The translations under genes were made by a program, and so were the position numbers. From Culex pipiens pallens (taxonomy: Eukaryota > Arthropoda > Insecta > Diptera > Culicidae): DNA of 64,000 nt. Shown here piece after piece: positions 30,861 to 43,089 of the stretch; the stretch's first letter is position 1, and every line of letters begins with the position of its first letter. The notes under the pieces are model-generated. The model was not told the DNA's origin. It saw only the letters and a list, made by a program, of their open reading frames with translations, and ran no database searches. Location: NCBI RefSeq assembly GCF_016801865.2, contig NC_068938.1, positions 132,956,416 through 133,020,415 on the forward strand, in the 5' to 3' direction.

Positions 30861-32518
30861 AAAAGCGAAATTGGTTCCGAAGTTCGATCTAAAAATAAAC
30901 CTGAAATAAGTTTGCATGTTTGACTGTGGAGACTTCTTCACATCTCCTAAAATATTATATGCCCATCCTTAAACCACGATGAATTTCTGGAAATTTCAGA
31001 CCACTTCCTCTTATGGGCAATTCCATACAAATATTATTTTTTTGTTTGGACCCTGTCTCAACAATTTCAACGTATTTTATGGATGGTCCCTTAAAGAAAC
31101 AGAACATTCGTTGTACTTCAGGTTTCTTAATTTTTGGTAAAAAATTTCAAGCCTGAATTTGTCTCAAAAAGTAGTCACAAGAGTTTTATTAAAACTGGAA
31201 ATTTTAAAAGAAGTGTAGTGCATTTATTTGCAATTTGAAAACAAAGACTGTAAAACACCTCTCAAAATATTTTTTAACTATTCGGTGAACTACTACACAA
31301 CGTTGCTTTTTTAATATCTCTATAAAAAAAATTCAATCAAAAATTTATGAAAATTTTCTAAAACTGCTGTATGCGATATTGTTTTGGGTTGACATTTCGA
31401 CAACCTTTCTTTTTGTTATTTTTAATTAAAAATGTTACGTAACGGTGTCAGAGAATTGCTCTTGTATTAATCTAACAGAACAATGTGAATGGTTGGTGAA
31501 TGGGCTAATTTCAACTTTAGGATATGTTTCAGATGACTAGAGCGTCCATCTTTCAGACTGCCATTTTTTTTTGGCAGTGCCACCAGTTTTTTTCTCTAAA
31601 TCTTGGTATTTTGAAAACGTTGCAAATACAGTGCCATTCTGTTTTGGCAACACACGATTTGGGAAACAATTTCATCTAAATTTTCCGATTTCGGAAACAC
31701 TCAAATTCTATTTCATATTGTTGGTCTCGTAATACTTCCAAAACATTAAATAATTAAATCAATTATTTGTTTAATGTCAAAAAATCATCTATTTTGTTTA
31801 TTAAGTGATTTACGATTATTCCCTTAAACCACACCCGTCATTATGAAAAGCAAACGATGTTTATTGAAGGTTTTCACACAAATATTACTAGTTTTTGCTT
31901 TAAAAATATGTTTGTTTTGGCAACATAAAAAGCACGTGGTATTGCCAAAAATGGGATGGCTCGTACAAATTGTTTTTAAAGTTTTTCTCACGTAATTTTC
32001 GTAATTGAAAGACGCAACTTTTGGTACCCAAACATGTATAGGTCATCGCTGAAATTTTCATGTTATCGCAATTTTAGCGAAAAAAAGTTGATTTTTACCC
32101 GTTTTCGTCATTTTCCCAGTTTTTATGTTCAAAAATCATATCTCCGAATCGTGTTAATGAATATTAAAAACAACTTAAATTTTATATTTTTACAAAAAAA
32201 ATAAATCATAATCACATTATCACGATTATGAATCACGAAAACAAAAATTTTTGCGAAACAAAAAACTGAAACATCGAAAATTTTCTAAAATTCCTAACAT
32301 TCTAAAAATAATTCTAAACGCAGGGAAATGCATTTTTAATTGATTTCAGTTTATTGTAGTTAAAATTTCCATTCAAATTTTGATATTTTGAAAAAAATAT
32401 TTTTTTTGCCCCATGATTTTCGGGCCAATTTTGTACAAGACTTCAAAAAATCTTCAAGATTTCTCCAAAAAAAACGAAATTGAAAAAAAATATGTGGCGC
32501 CTTTTTTAGGTCAATTTC
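30861..32518. other. AT-rich DNA with small repeat fragments
   Basis: A GGGACCATCC MITE end appears reversed at 31078-31092 (TTTATGGATGGTCCC) and a GAGCAATTC end at 31449-31463 (CAGAGAATTGCTC). The rest is AT-rich with no gene. Confidence 0.4.
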
Positions 32519-32535
32519 AAATTGTTGTTAATTTA

Positions 32536-33096
32536 CCGGCTCCGTGGCTTAATGGTTACGGCTTCTGCCTCACAAGCAGAAGGTTCAGGGATCAAATCCC
32601 AGTCGGTACCTTTGAAATTTGAAATCAGGAATTTGAACAAAAAAACGAAATTGAATCAGGTGGGATTCGAACTCACACCTTTGGATTGGTGGTCTGGGAC
32701 GCTAAGCAGTCGGCCATCAGAAGGTTTACAGTCTAGTAGTGAATTGGTCCGTACTGTTGAAACATGTTATCTTCTCATATTAAATACGCGCTGATCCCTG
32801 ATTTGCCTGACGGGATTGGAAGTCTAAATATAGATCGAGTTTCCTTCAGATGCTTGCTTCTATGTTTAGGTGGGGCCGAACAATGCCCAGCGACCTCGGA
32901 ATTGGACCGCAAGGAGCTCTGTCATTCTGAAACGGGTCGTTGGAAGCAGCGCGAGGGCTATCACCACCTAATACCCGGGACTGAGATAAGTTGTTTCAGC
33001 ATTCGGCATATACAAAGTCTGATACAGATTATACTTTCCCATAATATCGCTACCGGCTAGCGGGTATTGGATTGGACCACACACACACACAATTTT
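32536..33096 (+). repeat. tRNA-Val-headed SINE (family 2), full copy with 17-bp TSD
   Basis: AAATTGTTGTTAATTTA occurs at 32519-32535 and 33097-33113. The head folds as a tRNA with anticodon loop CTCACAA between TTCTGC and GCAGAA, and a T arm CAGGGATCAAATCCCAG. The body continues to a (CA)n tail at 33081-33090. It matches the SINEs at 26.7 and 56.3 kb. Confidence 0.92.
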
Positions 33097-33113
33097 AAAT
33101 TGTTGTTAATTTA

Positions 33114-33290
33114 TCTTATCTCTTAGAAAATATATAAAAAGTGTAATATTTATTCCAACATTTGAATTCGAAAATGTCTTTCAAAATGATAAGAACAAAA
33201 AGAACAATTGATGAAATCACAGGTCATTTCCTAAGGATACTTCTTATAAGCAAAAAAAAAAGGTCAACAACTTTTGCAATCGATAAATAT
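33114..33290. other. AT-rich DNA, nothing recognised
   Basis: No supported feature. Confidence 0.4.
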
Positions 33291-33293
33291 TAA

Positions 33294-33545
33294 TTTATTG
33301 TGACATATTCATAGACTTCGGTCAATGGAGAGCTGTCGTATAGTTCATATTCATAGTATTGTCTTACGTCTCGGTTAGATCGATGGACTCTTCAATCATA
33401 TGCAGTTCTGCAGCCAATGAATACGCATTGAAAGGTGTCAGACTTTACCTCCCCTCCATACTTCCATCCCGGAGGTCCGTAATGATCACTTTGGACCCAC
33501 AGTCTCGACCGTAAGCGATCATGATATAAGCGTGTGTCTGTGTGT
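33294..33545 (-). other. Exon-like reading frame with one in-frame stop, unidentified
   Basis: On the minus strand a frame reads HAYIMIAYGRDCGSKVIITD, LRDGSMEGR, TAA, then SLTPFNAYSLAAELHMIEES IDLTET and a stop at 33366-33364, followed by AATAAA (33299-33294). Codon choice is coding-like and the frame is kept on both sides of the TAA. It could be a pseudogene, a terminal exon with a short intron, or part of an unrecognised repeat. I assign no function. Confidence 0.25.
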
Positions 33546-33549
33546 ACAC

Positions 33550-34370
33550 TTTTTTTAACGAAATTTAGCACAGACCTCTAAAAATACAATGCTTGAAGGG
33601 GTAAAAAACGAAACGGAGAACAAAAATAGCACGAGGTGAAAGGCTCAAACTGGCCTTTTGGTGGCCGTTCCTCCGGTCAGCTTAATAACCGATACACGAC
33701 GGAAAATGATATTTTTTTTACGTTTCAGCGGACTTGAATGCCACACGTATCAACAGTAAGAGGGGGTAGTGTAATTTTGAGAATCGTGGTTCATGGAAAT
33801 CCCCTCTCTTACGGATTGACTCCAGGGGGAGGGGGGCCAGAAAAAGATTCCTCTACGAACGGTACTCTCTCGAGAGGATACTGCAAAATTGTCGGATTGA
33901 CGAAAAAATGCAGTTGAGAAAGTGGCACAGGGGCATATTGTGCATGTTGACCCGTTTCTAAAGCATTGCATATGAGATTTAAATTTGGGAACTCAAGTTG
34001 TAATCTTGAAAACTGAAAGTATATTTCCAACACAAGGTCGTTATAAAAAATGAGTGCAAATTAAAAAACTTAGAAAAGGCTTTTGCTCAGCAATCAGATA
34101 AGATCAAAAATGAAAATGAAAGAAATTTCTCAACTTTCTGTAATTTTTTGTTCAGCTGTTTTTTTTTTTTGAAACAGAATAAACAGAAGTACATAGAATA
34201 GCATATACAAGGTCCTTGAAAGTAGTAGAGTCGAATGGTGCGTTTAAAAAATAAGGATGAAAATAAAAAAGACACTTCAGGTAAAAAATAATCGATACAA
34301 CACTAAATGTCTACTAACAGCAACACCAAAAGTGCTTCCGTACATCCAAAATTCTGCATTATCTGGCATA
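33550..34370. other. Unassigned intergenic DNA
   Basis: Mixed AT-rich sequence with no supported gene or repeat. Confidence 0.4.
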
Positions 34371-34790
34371 CAATAGGTGGTACATTTAAACCGGTTGCCC
34401 ACAGCAGCCGAATCTGCACGACCAAAACCGAAGATCGACGGCGGCGGCCATCGGCATCATCATCCGGTTTCGCTTACCGTGGCGCGCCGGCTCAATCATA
34501 ACAACAAGAAAACGAAGAAGAAGAACAAAAAGAAGCCCGGCCGACGAAGAAACGGAATATGAATATTCGCGCACTATACTCGCGAAACCAGGTTGAACTG
34601 TCTGGGTCTGGGGTTTGGGTCGTCGTCGTGGGGAACCGAAGAGCCAACGAACCGACCAAGACCAACACCAAGACCAATCAGCGAACCAACAGTTACAACA
34701 TCGAGACGAGAGAGGCTACCCGCCGACGTCTGGTTCAGCAGCCGCGACACGTTCGAGGCCCCGAAATCGAAACCAGTTTGGAGGTTTTGT
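34370..34790. other. GC-richer block with overlapping open frames on both strands
   Basis: GGCGGCGGCCATCGGCATCA and repeated CCAACC/ACCAAGAC motifs occur. Several frames of 60-120 codons are open on both strands, which points to composition more than coding. It may be a promoter or UTR. Confidence 0.25.
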
Positions 34791-35526
34791 TTTTTTTTTC
34801 TGTTTTTCAGTCTTTGACTGTGTGCCTTTTTTTTTTGTTGCTTTTGTTTGTGCATTGCAATTTTGTTGAAGTACTCATACAATGTTTGATATGCGACTTT
34901 TGTATTGCTTTAGACATTTTGACACATGTTTAGCATTGTTTTAACGTTTTCCAAAATTGATTTATTTATTTTTTCATAGTTACGGTTTATCTTATAATAC
35001 GTCAATACATAACTTTGAAATGTTGTAATAGTAAATTAGATTTGAAAAATAATCAAAAAAAAAAAAACATTTTAAAATAAACGAGATTTTCTTTGTTCTG
35101 TAATCAATACGTCGAATGATGTATCAAGTAGGCGAATACCCGTTTCACCCCTTATCCAACAAATTGTAAAAAAAAATGTTCCAATTATTTTAAGTGGCAC
35201 TTATCCAATCAAATGTTTAACTCTAACACTTCAAACTACGTGGAATTTTCCGAGAATTCCGAATATGTCAAAATCGAGCCCAAAAGTGCCGTCATGTTGG
35301 CCTACAGGGAAACAGTTAACAGTGTTGAAAGATTGTTATAGAAAAATCGTAAACTATGGCCAAAAAGTTAATACCGTTGGCTTCAAGTCCACAAAATTCC
35401 CTAACTTTTGACCGAAGGGAGTAAGGGTGTTGGAGGCTGTTGCAGAAAGATATTGAGGTTTCAAAATAGTAGTTTATGCAACAAGTTGCAAAAAGCGGTT
35501 TTTTCAGCACGAGTCGTACATTTATC
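34791..35526. other. AT-rich DNA, nothing recognised
   Basis: No supported feature. Confidence 0.4.
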
Positions 35527-35542
35527 CAACGAGGTTCACCGA

Positions 35543-35786
35543 CGAAAACGAAGTTGACTTTATAGCTGTCGGCCACCATTGCTAGTACCAACCACTAGTG
35601 TCTTCCTTTTTATCTACAAGGACTTCGCCGCCCTGGGCTCCTAAGTGTATGAAAGTATGGCACGGAGCGACGGCGCCGAATACCCATATTTACACATTGA
35701 ATTTTAGAGCGCCCGCCGCGGGATTCGAACCGGCGACCTCTGGATTGGAGTCCAGTGCGCGGTCCGATTGATCCACACGGGCGGGA
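35543..35786 (-). repeat. tRNA-Val-headed SINE (family 1), copy B with 16-bp TSD
   Basis: CAACGAGGTTCACCGA at 35527-35542 and 35787-35802 flanks a copy nearly identical to 63301-63543. The anticodon loop has lost a base here relative to the other copies. Head at right, body to the left. Confidence 0.93.
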
Positions 35787-35802
35787 CAACGAGGTTCACC
35801 GA

Positions 35803-36591
35803 GTTGGAGAAATACGACGAATGATGAAAAAATCAAGTTTTGCAACGAGATCCATACAACGTTTTTGTAATTCCGAAAAACACCATTTGAACAGAATAAT
35901 AGAACAAATGTCCAAATATTGAGTCAATGAATCGTTTAAATCAAAAAAAAGTTGAAAAGTATAACTTTTCCTAACAAGTGCTGAAAAGTTCAACTTTAAA
36001 GCATCAAAGTAGAACTTTTCAGCATTTGTTTTGAAAAGGGTTACTATTCGATTCTGTGATTTTTGGTACAGAAAAGTAGGCTGTTTCGTCGTTCAAGAAT
36101 GACAGGAAAAGGAAGTAGTTTCACGACGGAATTACAAAAATATTATTTTTTAACAGTAATTTGCAAATGCTTCGAGAAAAAAACTTCAACAAGAATTTCA
36201 ACAAGTTTTACGAAAATGCGAGCAGTTTTATGATTGTTTTAGACCTCAAACTTCAATGTCCGTTTAATCGCATTTACCTTTGTCATCATTGGCATGAGTT
36301 CATTTAATGTATAGGCAAACAAACGCTGAAAGTTTCATCTAAATCGAGGCACCTTGTTAGACACTGATGAAAAACTCGCTCTAAATATATAAAAAGTTAG
36401 AAGTTTGATAAACTTTCATTAGATTATTAAGTCGTTAAGTTAAGTTGTTCATAAAAAAAATTGTTGCCATCAACACAAATTTTGTAGCATTATTTGTTTT
36501 CCTAAATTTACTGTAAATCTGAAAATGATTTTAAATTCTGTTTCAACAACACCTCAAATTTGTTACTAAAAAAACTAATTTTAACTATTCT
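35803..36591. other. AT-rich DNA, nothing recognised
   Basis: No supported feature. Confidence 0.4.
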
Positions 36592-36595
36592 AAGT

Positions 36596-37660
36596 GAGCA
36601 ATTCTCTATCAAAACTGAAAATGGAATTATTTGTATTTTTTTTTATTTGGCTTGTGGAACCGTTTCCTATGACCAAAGAAGCTATTTTGTGTCATTTGTT
36701 CACCCATACAAGTCTCCATACAATTTTGGCAGCTATCCATACAAAAATGGTACGTAAGAATTTTCTGATCAATTTGGTGTCTTGCGCAGAATTGTAGGTA
36801 TTGTTGAGGACTTTTGATTAAAAAAATAGGTACACGGATGTCAATAACTCCCTATAATTTTGCCGATTTTTTATTTAACTTTTTTCTCACAAAAGCTCAA
36901 TTTCCCAAAATACGTATTTGTTTATTTTCGAGATTTTTTTATATGTTTCAGGGGACCAAAACCCGCCATAGAGAAGCATGGTCAAAAATTCTGCCGCTAA
37001 GTTATGATTTTTTTTGAAAAAATAGTGATTTTTGGAAAAATTCGAAATTCTATACAAAAACAAATTGCCTATTTTTTATGTAAAATTGAATTTGAATTCG
37101 AAAAGTACTTTACAGTTTTTTTGATAAAGGGCTCCGTTTTCAAGATATAGCCACTTAAGCGAAATTTTCGCAGTTTTTCGATATTAAAAAATAGTGACCA
37201 TGAGTGACCACTCCAGAACATATTTTTTTTAAGAGTTCAGAAAATTTGCTATAAAATTGTCCAAAAGACATTGAAGATTGGTCCTCTGGTTGCTGAGATA
37301 CAGTGGCTCAAAGAAAAAGAAACAGGAAAATTGAAGTTTTCTAAGTCTCACCCAAACAACCCATCATTTTCTAATGCCGATATCTCAGCAACTAACGATT
37401 TTCAATGTTAAAACATGAAACATTCGTGAAATTTTCCGATCTCTTCAAAAACAATATTTTTATAAACTTTAAATCAAATTAACATTTCAAAAGGCCTTTT
37501 TATATTGAATGTTTGGTCCTTTTAAAATGTTGGTCTTGATTTAATTTGAACCAAAATAGCTTCTTTGGTCATAGGGAAGGCCCCCACAAAGTTTGAACGA
37601 AATCAAAAAATACAAAAAATAAAAATGGTCGAAATCGGTCGTTTTCGTAGAGAATTGCTC
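36596..37660. mobile_element. 1,065-bp TIR element, GAGCAATTC family, TSD AAGT
   Basis: GAGCAATTCTCTA at left and TAGAGAATTGCTC at right are exact inverted ends, flanked by AAGT (36592-36595, 37661-37664). Subterminal sequence on both sides holds GAAGC(T/C)ATTTT and the CTTCTTTGGTCATAGGGAAG motif. No transposase-like frame is present, so it is non-autonomous. Confidence 0.82.
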
Positions 37661-37782
37661 AAGTGCAAAATTGTCCAGGAATCTGTAAATGAATTCAGTT
37701 TTCCGATTCGAACTCATTTTCAGTGAAAATCATGTCACTGAGAGAGAAGTTATATTCAATTTCAAACCTTATAGAAAATTTA

Positions 37783-38056
37783 CCGGGTCCGGTGGCGCAG
37801 TGGTTAGCGTGGTAGCCTCTCACCCCAGTATGGCCTGGGTTCAATCCCAGACGGACCCGGTGGCATTTTTCGAGATGAGATTTGTCTGATCACGCCTTCT
37901 ATCGGATGGGGAAGTAAAACGTCGGTCCATTTGCGTAAAAGAGGTTTTGGGTGACTCACCACACATAACCTTCGGACGCCTAGAAATGAGCAGAAACTTG
38001 CAACAGAGACCACAAAAGACCCGGGGGTCGTTAAAGTGGATTGCTTTGCTTTTTTT
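37783..38056 (+). repeat. tRNA-headed SINE (family 3) with 9-bp TSD
   Basis: GAAAATTTA flanks it (37774-37782, 38057-38065). The head has acceptor arms GGGTCCG/CGGACCC, A box TGGCGCAGTGGTTA and B box GGGTTCAATCCC. The ~200-bp body ends in a TTGCTTTGCTTTTTT tail. A related but longer copy is at 62620-62965. Confidence 0.85.
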
Positions 38057-38299
38057 GAAAATTTAAAATTAAGTTGGTAGTTATCTTGAAATGTAAACCA
38101 AATTCTTTTCTAAATGGGTTAAGGGCCCTTGCTCTTGTTTGCATAAATGCCCCGACTTTTGAGAAAATGCTGCTGCCTTATTCTCAAGCATGTAAACATT
38201 TTTTCGTTCGTAAAAAGTTAGTTCCCAATTCTAGAAAACTTGATATAACCTCACCTTTTTCACAAAATTTTCACATGTTTCCTTATGGTTAGAAAAACT

Positions 38300-38569
38300 C
38301 TTCCTCCCCTGTAGATTCAGAAATGTATTGCTGTTCGAACACTCGTGCTCAAACCCAATCCAATTCAACGAATCATCTTTGCGGTAAACTTTACGCAGTT
38401 GGCCTGGCCGCTTTAACGTTTGTGATGTTTCAATGCAATCTAATGCAATGGGGCACTGCAATTGTTAATAATGACAAGAGGATGCTAGGCGTCAATCAAC
38501 CTAAGGCATTTTCCAGGATGCCCTCGAAAGACTGGCTGCGCTAGGGTTAGATTAGATTAGATTAGATTA
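38300..38569 (+). repeat. Short retroposon (family 4) with (TTAGA)n tail and 13-bp TSD
   Basis: GGTTAGAAAAACT occurs at 38287-38299 and 38570-38582. The element ends GACTGGCTGCGCTAGGGTTA then GATTA repeats. Its copy at 57281-57526 matches throughout. It is either a SINE or the 3' end of a LINE with a pentanucleotide tail. Confidence 0.85.
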
Positions 38570-38603
38570 GGTTAGAAAAACTTGCCCTGCTTTTTTCTCA
38601 ATA

Positions 38604-39260
38604 GAGCAGCTCTCTCAGATTTCGGTCATTCGATTTTTTTTTTTTGTATTTTTCAATCCGACTGAAATTTTTTTGGTGCCTTCGGTATGCCCAAAGAAGC
38701 CATTTTGCATCATTAGTTGGTTCATATTATTTTCCATACAAATTTTTCAGCTGTCCATACAAAAATGATATATGAAAATTCAAAAATCTGTATCTTTTCA
38801 AGGATTTTTTTGATCGATTTGGTGTCTTCGGCAAAGTTATAGGTATTGATAAGGACTACACTGAAAAAAAATGATACACGGTAAAAAAATGATGATTTTT
38901 TATTTAACTTTTTCTCACTAAAACGTGATTTGCAAAAAAAACCCTATTTTATTTTTTTATGTGTTTTAGGGGCATCAAATTCCAACTCTTTAGAAATTTC
39001 CAGGTTGTGCAAAAAATCTTTGACCGAGTTGTGAATTTTTTAATCAATACTGATTTTTTGAAAAAAATTAAATATCGGTCGCAAAAAATTTTCAACTTCA
39101 TGTTTCGATGTAAAATCAGATTTGCAATCAAAAAGTACTTCAGTGAAATTTTGATAAAGGGTACCGTTCTCAAGTTATAGCCATTTTTAGGTAACTTTTT
39201 GGAAACTACTCGCAGTTTTTAATTTTTTTAAAATTAGTGCACATATTTTTGAAAAGCCGA
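38604..39260 (-). repeat. Partial copy of the GAGCAATTC family
   Basis: It starts GAGCAGCTCTCTCAGA and reads as the reverse complement of 9800-10438 and 24790-25482. The far end is not identifiable. Confidence 0.7.
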
Positions 39261-39439
39261 GAATGTCGATATTTCAGCAACTAATGGTCTGATTTACAAT
39301 ATTAAAATATGAATTCGTGAATTTTTCCGATCTATTCGAAAAAATATTTTCAAAATTTTTAAACCAAGACTACACACTTAGATTTTTATGCCGAACTTCG
39401 GCAAAATTCTGCCGAAATCAGATGGGTTTTCTGATAGTT

Positions 39440-39517
39440 TACATGATTTTGAACCGAACTGCATCATTACTTCAAAATTTACGAAATTGCATATGGGACG
39501 GACTAGCTTCGAGCGGC
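39440..39517 (-). repeat. End fragment of the TACTGCCC MITE family
   Basis: GATTTTGAACCGAACTGCAT, GCATATGGGAC and GGCAGTATA match the right part of 12940-13191. Confidence 0.55.
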
Positions 39518-39529
39518 AGTATATCTCGG

Positions 39530-40480
39530 GTTAGTTTTCAAAAGGTCCTAAGTGCCAATTGCAAAGTAGGCCGTTTTTGCTCGATTCTCGTTCAATTTAC
39601 GAACTATCAACCTCAAAAATGTTTAAGAAAGAATGATGAACAACCTAATGCATTATTGAGGTTGATACACGTCCTTTAAATATTCTGTACTGAAAACAAT
39701 GAACATTCGATTTATTTTTATTTCATAATAAGTATAATATAAAAAAAACATCCAACACCCCCCCCCCCTGACACGCACTTTTCCTATACCTTTAACATGA
39801 GCTGTCACAAACTGCAAACCCCCTTCTCTCCCCCTATTCATGGACGTAATTTTTAAGATTTTAAAGCAACAATAATAACTGTAATTTTAATGAAACGATA
39901 TCCTGCAAGTTAACATTGTAGATCAGAGAAAGGAGGTAATGTGGATCTGAATTGAACTTTAGGTAGGAGCGAATAAAATTAGCAATCAGAGTAATCGCAC
40001 TAGTTTCCCCTAACTATCGCTTTCTTGAAAGCGTTGAATCGTCTCTCCTGCTTGGTTTAAAAAATTTAGTTGAAAAAATCATATCAACTTATAAAGTTTG
40101 AAAAATCTGTCAAAAATCCATAATCAAAAACGCTAAATTCACAACAATCTCCCCAGACGCAGCAATCTCACACCATCAAAACCCGAACCCAGTGGAGAGC
40201 TCCCCCACATCGAAAATGTTCACTGCACAGCAAAAAATAATGTAAAAATGGAAGGTTGAAAATAGAATGTTGAAAAAAAGAATGATGAATTTTACCTCTA
40301 TAATTGTTGAATAACGAATTTTTTGTTTGTCAAACAGGTTTTACACAAAAAATGTGTAATATTACAAAATTTTTGATGAATATTCAACATTATTTTTGCT
40401 ACACGTATACTTGAGTAATATTCATCAAATTTAGGTACATTATTCAACCATCTTTTGACCCAGGGACTTTGACAACTGTC
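39530..40480. other. AT-rich DNA with a poly-C tract
   Basis: A C-run occurs at about 39760-39769. Bases 40217-40470 contain AATATTCATCAAA-type short repeats also seen at 46750-46920, but no boundaries can be set. Confidence 0.35.
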
Positions 40481-40559
40481 AAACGCAAAGTTTTGAAAAG
40501 TGGTTGGCAGAAGCCTGTCGGATCGTGATTCAATCGTCGCGTGTCCGGGAGTTTTGGTC

Positions 40560-41095
40560 GCTCGTGCGTCAAACAATCGTCGCCGATTCCGCGCCGCCGT
40601 CGTCGTTTATTTTGGTGAGTTTGTGTTGGTGCTTCTTCCGGATAGGTCTGGAGGAAGGTGCCAGTGTGTCCGGGTGTTTACGTCCAGGAATTGCCGCAGA
40701 TTCCGTGCCGCCGTCGTCGTTTGTTTTGGTGAGTTTGTGTTGGTGCTTCTACCGGTTCGGTTTGGGAGAAGTTGCCAGTGTGTCCGAGTGTTTACGTCCA
40801 GGAATCGTCGCAGATCGGTTTGGAGGAAGGAGCCAGTGTGTCCGGGTGTTTACGTCCAGGAATTGTCGCGGATTCCGTGCCGCCGTCGTCGTTTGTTTTG
40901 GTGAGTTTGTGTTGGTGCTTCTTCCGGTTCGGTTTGAGAGAAGTTGCCAGTGTGTCCGGGTGTTTACGTCCAGGAATCGTCGCAGATTCCGTGCCGCCGT
41001 CGTCGTTTGTTTTGGTGAGTTTTTGTTAGTGCTTCTTCCGGACTGGTTTGGAAGAAGAGTCCGGGTGTTTTGGCCACTTGCGCATCCAAGAATTC
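40560..41095 (+). repeat. 114-bp tandem repeat with donor- and acceptor-like sites in each unit
   Basis: Units start with GATTCCG(T/C)GCCGCCGTCG at 40585, 40699, 40871 and 40985; a 58-bp partial unit lies in between. Each unit has TTTTG|GTGAGTTTGTG and TTTACGTCCAG|GAAT. A 205-codon plus-strand frame spans the array, but the 58-bp unit moves the repeats into another frame and the product (PPSSFVLVSLCWCF repeats) resembles no protein I know. Confidence 0.8.
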
Positions 41096-41519
41096 TTAAA
41101 AAGTGGTGCTTTTTCGGGTAAGTTTGGAGGAAGTTGCCTATCGAGTTTTGAAGTTTGAACAGTTCACGAAGAATCTGATGTACGATCCATTTATTTCAGG
41201 ATTCAATCGTCGTAGTCGGGATGACTTGTTTATCGTACTTATTCATCCAAAATAAACAACAAACGTTAAATTTGAAGTAAATTACCTCATGTTCATTTTG
41301 TAAGTAAAAACAGGACTAATAAATTCCTAAAATATTGTTTTTAATTATTTTTCTGAGTGTTATCAAATTGGCTTGGTGAGAAGCATTCTTTGATGGCCCC
41401 TCTCGCGTAATTCGCGTCACTTTTTCGTTACTGGATTGACACCGCAACAGTTAAGAGTTCTAATGACAATTTTAAATATCATTAAACATAATTATCAACT
41501 CATCTTTACAGCTTCTCAG

Positions 41520-41612
41520 GACAAACGACTCTTGGAAAATGCCAAAGCCAACGTGAAAAAAGCAGCCGCCATAACTGTGCAAAATTTGTTTTTCGGATCT
41601 AATAACCATTAG
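41520..41612 (+). other. Short exon-like ORF after an acceptor, unidentified
   Basis: TTTACAGCTTCTCAG precedes 30 open codons (DKRLLENAKANVKKAAAITV, QNLFFGSNNH) and a TAG. The sequence is coding-like but tiny. It could be a terminal exon of a transcript starting near 40.5 kb. Confidence 0.25.
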
Positions 41613-41789
41613 TCGACGTCTATTTCCACTTTTAGATAAGTTTTGTTTTCTTAAGAATATGACACTTTGTAAAAAAATCGTTTTTTTTTGCAGGTGGATA
41701 TTTCATGTGGGATAATATCTCAAGGATTTCAACTGGTGAAACTTCGTCTGGGAAGGTAGCTACTGCTTGCAGCATTTTTTTGGGTAAGT

Positions 41790-42125
41790 ACACAGCGAAA
41801 AATCCGATGGTAAAATTGCATGCACATCACCATTATGGAAAAAAGTAATGTAACATTACACTTTGCATGTACAATTTTTGGAAACACATAAAAGGTGCCA
41901 CCGATGGGATTCAAACCCAACATTAACAGTATGGACTGGCGCCTTAGCCCGATCGCAATCAGACAGATGAAGAATTAAAAGGATAAAGGAATCTATGAGC
42001 TTGACATATCGGTCAAGTAGATTTCCCATAATGATGAGCTACATATGTCAGGGTGTAATATTACATAAAATTTCATAAAATAATGCAAAATATATTTTAC
42101 AACCAGGCTTTTTACACGCAGTCAG
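41790..42125 (-). repeat. tRNA-like repeat family X, copy 2
   Basis: The reverse strand has GGGCTAAGGCGCCAGTCC and GGGTTTGAATCCCATC, resembling A and B boxes. Ordered similarity to 10920-11180 and 52290-52590 is clear. Confidence 0.55.
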
Positions 42126-42658
42126 ATTAATACTTTTTTTTCCTGTTTAAATTGCATGGTATCTTGTTTTCATTATTTCATTGAATTATCCTCCTTTTTG
42201 TACTGACGATGAATAACGTCTTACTCGAAGGTGCTGGGGTACCATTTCGCAGAAAACAGTGCTTCAAATTTCAATCGCTAATATTTCGGTCCAGACGAAT
42301 CTAAAATGCACGTATTATGCATTATTTTCAAAATTTGTCACAATTTTCTATCAAACTTCCTACAATCGCACAAATTTATGTCCAACATTGTTCCCTTCTC
42401 TCTGCTTTAACTGTTAAAACCAAGGGGTAGGACAGTGAGTGAGATTGAGAAATTTTGAATAATTTTGAGTCAAATTGAGCCACTTGAGTTACTCAGAATT
42501 TCCTAATCTTCACGAACGACGTAACGGATTTTGACACTGACATTTGACAGCGATGACGATCGACGTTGACAAATGCAAAAAAATAATCGGTGGAAAAAGT
42601 ACTAAATAAGTTAAATAAGTAAACGAAACAAATAAGCGACTGAAAAATTCTGGTTCTG

Positions 42659-43089
42659 ATGCCCAATCATGACCCGGAGAAGGATCAGGCTGCTTTGCTG
42701 GAGGCCACCAAGGAAACACCGACACCGACTAGCCGATTCTGGCCATTCAGGCGGGTGGAAGTCGATCTGCCTGCGGCTGTTGCTGCCGTGCCGGCCGTCA
42801 CTGGTGCCACCACCACGCAGATGATCTCGGTCAATGACTGGAACGATGCGAAACCCAGACCATCGGATTGTGTGGCGAAGCAACCGGTGGATTTTGAGGA
42901 GGCGCCCAAAGGACGGTGTTGAACGGTCGGCTGGTCTTCGATGCGATGGTCATCAATAGAAGCTCTTTCTCTCTTTATAATCCGTTTGCTTCGACGGATG
43001 CTAAGGCAGGCTTCTTCGGGAGGAGAGTTCCGGTAGCCACATTAGGAGAATCATTGAAACGAACGAGGAAACGGGGAAATTGGCATTGA
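42659..43089 (+). pseudogene. Gene fragment inside the hAT element, one frameshift, unidentified
   Basis: It opens with MPNHDPEKDQAALLEATKET and continues through SRFWPFRRVEVDLP, ISVNDWNDAKPRPSD and DFEEAPK. Near 42910 it changes frame by one base and goes on with RTVLNGRLVFDAMVINRSSF, SLYNPFAST, FFGRRVPVATLGESLK to a TGA at 43087-43089. Codon usage is GC3-rich, unlike the host element. I do not recognise the parent gene. The frame switch could be a mutation or a lost intron boundary. Its position inside TIRs suggests capture by the transposon, although an accessory ORF native to the hAT family is possible. Confidence 0.55.

Noticed and set aside
38323..38544. 73-codon ORF
   Set aside because: It falls inside the TTAGA-tailed retroposon and is not kept intact beyond it; likely incidental or a LINE-end relic.
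40504..41121. 205-codon protein gene
   Set aside because: The repeat frame is not maintained across the 58-bp partial unit and the peptide is an artefact of GC-rich tandem repeats; splicing signals interrupt it.
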